Below, piece after piece: positions 50,865-52,204 of a DNA stretch of 52,204 bases. The stretch comes from Coriobacteriales bacterium. Its GTDB lineage: Bacteria > Actinomycetota > Coriobacteriia > Coriobacteriales > UBA8131. The stretch's first letter is position 1. Every line of letters begins with the position of its first letter. Made by a program: the position numbers and the translations under genes. The stretch lies in the NCBI GenBank assembly GCA_031282405.1, contig JAITDU010000015.1:1-52204 (forward strand), given 5' to 3'. The notes under the pieces were generated by a model. That model did not search any database. It saw nothing but the letters and a program-made list of their open reading frames with translations, and was not told the origin of the DNA.

Positions 50865-50893
50865 TTGACACGCACCAAGCCTTATTCTATAGT
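50865..50893 (+). promoter_or_regulatory. Promoter of the relB/yoeB operon
   Basis: TTGACA (50865-50870) and TATAGT (50888-50893) are exactly 17 bases apart, the best promoter match in the window. TTGTAT/ATACAA (50893-50913) and TGATAC/GTATCA (about 50840-50859) are inverted repeats on either side, likely antitoxin operators. Confidence 0.8.
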
Positions 50894-50944
50894 TGTATTG
50901 CAAATAGATACAAATGCACTACATGATACCAAGAGGTGATAAAG

Positions 50945-51199
50945 ATGGCGACAGTCAGTGTGAGAATTGACGACTCTACTAAAAACCGACTCGATGAGTT
51001 TAGCCGCAGCGTAGGCCTGAATACATCCGCGCTTATAAAGATGTTTGCAGCTAAGGTGGCACAAGAACAAAGGATTCCCTTCGACGTAGAAATTGACCCG
51101 TTTTACTCGTCTCAGAACATGAATGAACTAAAACGTCGCGCGGCAAATATAGCGGCGGGGCGCAACTGCCATGAGCATGAGCTCATCGAGGTCGATTGA
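50945..51199 (+). CDS. RelB/DinJ-type antitoxin
   Basis: An 84-residue ribbon-helix-helix antitoxin. VSVRIDDSTKNRLDEFSRSV and GLNTSALIKMFAAKVAQEQ form the DNA-binding part, followed by RIPFDVEIDP and an Asn/Arg-rich toxin-binding tail. It represses its own promoter and neutralises the toxin. GAGG lies eight bases before the ATG at 50945; an in-frame GTG at 50936 is less likely. The stop overlaps the toxin ATG. Confidence 0.93.
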   Translation: MATVSVRIDDSTKNRLDEFSRSVGLNTSALIKMFAAKVAQEQRIPFDVEIDPFYSSQNMNELKRRAANIAAGRNCHEHELIEVD

Positions 51200-51465
51200 T
51201 GCGAAAGATATGGGAGGACAGCGCTTGGGATGATTATCTTTACTGGCAGGGTCAGGACAAAAAAACCTTGAGGAAGATTAACGCTCTCATCAAGTCAATT
51301 GAGAGAGGGAGCGAAGAATCAATCGGAAAGGCAGAATTGCTCAAAGGTGACTTGTCGGGATATGCAAGCGTAAGGATTGACGCGCACAACAGACTCGTAT
51401 ATCACATTGCGAATAGTGGAGAGGACAGGGTATTGATTATCATCCAGTGCAAGGGCCACTATTGA
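51199..51465 (+). CDS. YoeB/Txe-type mRNA interferase toxin
   Basis: An 88-residue RelE-superfamily toxin that cuts mRNA in the ribosomal A site. RKIWEDSAWDDYLYWQGQDK is the typical start. The middle has INALIKSIERG and GKAELLKGDLSGYASVRID. The end, NRLVYHI and IIIQCKGHY, carries the catalytic His/Tyr pair of YoeB. Its ATG overlaps the antitoxin stop (TGATG), so production is coupled. The pair lies between two pilin genes and may stabilise the region. Confidence 0.94.
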   Translation: MRKIWEDSAWDDYLYWQGQDKKTLRKINALIKSIERGSEESIGKAELLKGDLSGYASVRIDAHNRLVYHIANSGEDRVLIIIQCKGHY

Positions 51466-51532
51466 TCCCCCTTATCACTTCTTGACACACTTACTCACTC
51501 GTATTCAAAGAACCGCGTCCCATGCACGCCGA

Positions 51533-52204
51533 CTATATGTAGTCTCCCAAACTGAGATGATAGACCTCATAGCCAGCGTTTGCGTCGTAAGGGCTTCTTT
51601 CGCCAGTATACAAACCTTCGCTAAAATCATAGTATGTGGTCTGTGGATCAATGGGAGACACTCTGTAGGTAACAAGAATAACTGGACTATTATCATCATC
51701 TGCTGTTACAGCTTCGGGGAACAGTGCGAAGTAAAAACCGTCAGCTGTAGCAGCTGTAGCCCCAGAGTCGCTGGCGGCACAAAGGTCTAGTAGCCACCCG
51801 CCGGGTACGAGGTAGTCTGCATAGTTCTCACCCAGTAAAGCAGCAGCTCTTTCATCGATGTTGTCGCCTAGCCCCCAGAGAAAAAAAACCTCTGTGTTGG
51901 AGTCAGGACGATGATACATTGACCCTGTAAAGGCACTCATTTTATACTCTGTGTTAAACTCTCCTTTGGCCCAAGCCTCATCAATGACCGCATGCACGGC
52001 TATGTTTACATCACGTGCCCGCATTATGTATTGTTCGTCTTCTGCTTTTGAGATATAGCCCGTAAGCGCCGGTATGGCAATAGCAGCAAGTATGCCGAGA
52101 ATTACGATGACGACGATGAGTTCGACGAGGGTAAAACCTTTGCGGGTTTGTGTTTCACTTTTTGCATAAGCAACCCTGCTTTGTGCAGGCGGACAGATTG
52201 GCTT
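51533..52204 (-). CDS. Type IV pilin-like protein 4, 5' end beyond the window
   Basis: The prepilin motif GFTLVELIVVIVILG and about 200 mature residues are complete at the 3' side (ending GYEVYHLSLGDYI). At least 24 leader residues precede the motif (KPICPPAQSRVAYAKSETQ and on) before the window edge, so this leader is also long. The start and any poly-G tract lie outside. It is most like pilin 3 (AEDEQY and AEDKEY after the shared helix, and the YEVYH end). Confidence 0.85.
   Translation of the reverse strand, partial: KPICPPAQSRVAYAKSETQTRKGFTLVELIVVIVILGILAAIAIPALTGYISKAEDEQYIMRARDVNIAVHAVIDEAWAKGEFNTEYKMSAFTGSMYHRPDSNTEVFFLWGLGDNIDERAAALLGENYADYLVPGGWLLDLCAASDSGATAATADGFYFALFPEAVTADDDNSPVILVTYRVSPIDPQTTYYDFSEGLYTGERSPYDANAGYEVYHLSLGDYI

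Overview
The window looks like chromosomal DNA of a Gram-positive actinobacterial anaerobe, most likely class Coriobacteriia. The reasons are moderate to high GC, GatCAB-type indirect tRNA amidation, a diaminopimelate branch with dapF next to an LL-DAP aminotransferase, SpoVS, a PadR/DUF1048/ABC cluster, and several genes that start 6-8 nt after a -10 box with no Shine-Dalgarno (leaderless style). The class is an inference. Many housekeeping proteins carry low-complexity tails or insertions (GatA, MiaB, DapF, BFN, DnaX, YchF, TVP38, CimA).

Layout. 1-25.6 kb is mostly a housekeeping backbone: gatCAB, a PhoU-like/PiT phosphate pair, tRNA-Thr(TGT), an HD-GYP response regulator with an Hpt partner, spoVS-miaB-miaA, dapF-dapL, a YacP-like NYN nuclease, a bifunctional nuclease, a DUF4430 lipoprotein, dnaX-ybaB-recR, a lipid glycosyltransferase, ychF, and a TVP38-purN pair with purM. 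At 25.5 kb a tRNA-Ser(GGA) gene is the left edge of a 2.7-kb island flanked by 46-bp direct repeats that include the tRNA 3' end. The island holds a broken IS256-type transposase whose 3' half is replaced by an AbiEi/AbiEii toxin-antitoxin operon, all inside 12-bp inverted repeats.

28.3-37.2 kb is accessory: two type IV pilin-like genes, ABC and VOC gene remnants, a PadR regulator, a phosphodiesterase whose 3' end is duplicated around one pilin cassette, a TetR-controlled ABC exporter and a pilin scar. 37.2-49.5 kb returns to backbone: an ABC-2 exporter, an HMA metal-binding protein, a divergent GAPDH, a single-pass membrane protein, dnaE, a TrpR-like regulator, citramalate synthase and branched-chain aminotransferase. 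49.7-52.2 kb holds two more pilin genes separated by a RelB/YoeB-type toxin-antitoxin pair.

The most notable signal is the pilin family. Three scattered pilin genes share a ribosome site and an ATG followed within about 20 nt by a 9-10 base poly-G tract. Beyond the tract an unusually long open leader (56, 132 and 106 residues) runs in frame into the prepilin motif GFTLVELIVVIVILG. Tract lengths of 10, 9 and 10 put gene 1 OFF, gene 2 ON and gene 3 OFF. Genes 2 and 3 also have a hairpin followed by seven T inside the leader, so loss of leader translation could also permit premature termination. I interpret this as a phase-variable, possibly attenuation-coupled pilin system. No assembly machinery (PilB, PilC, PilD) lies in the window.
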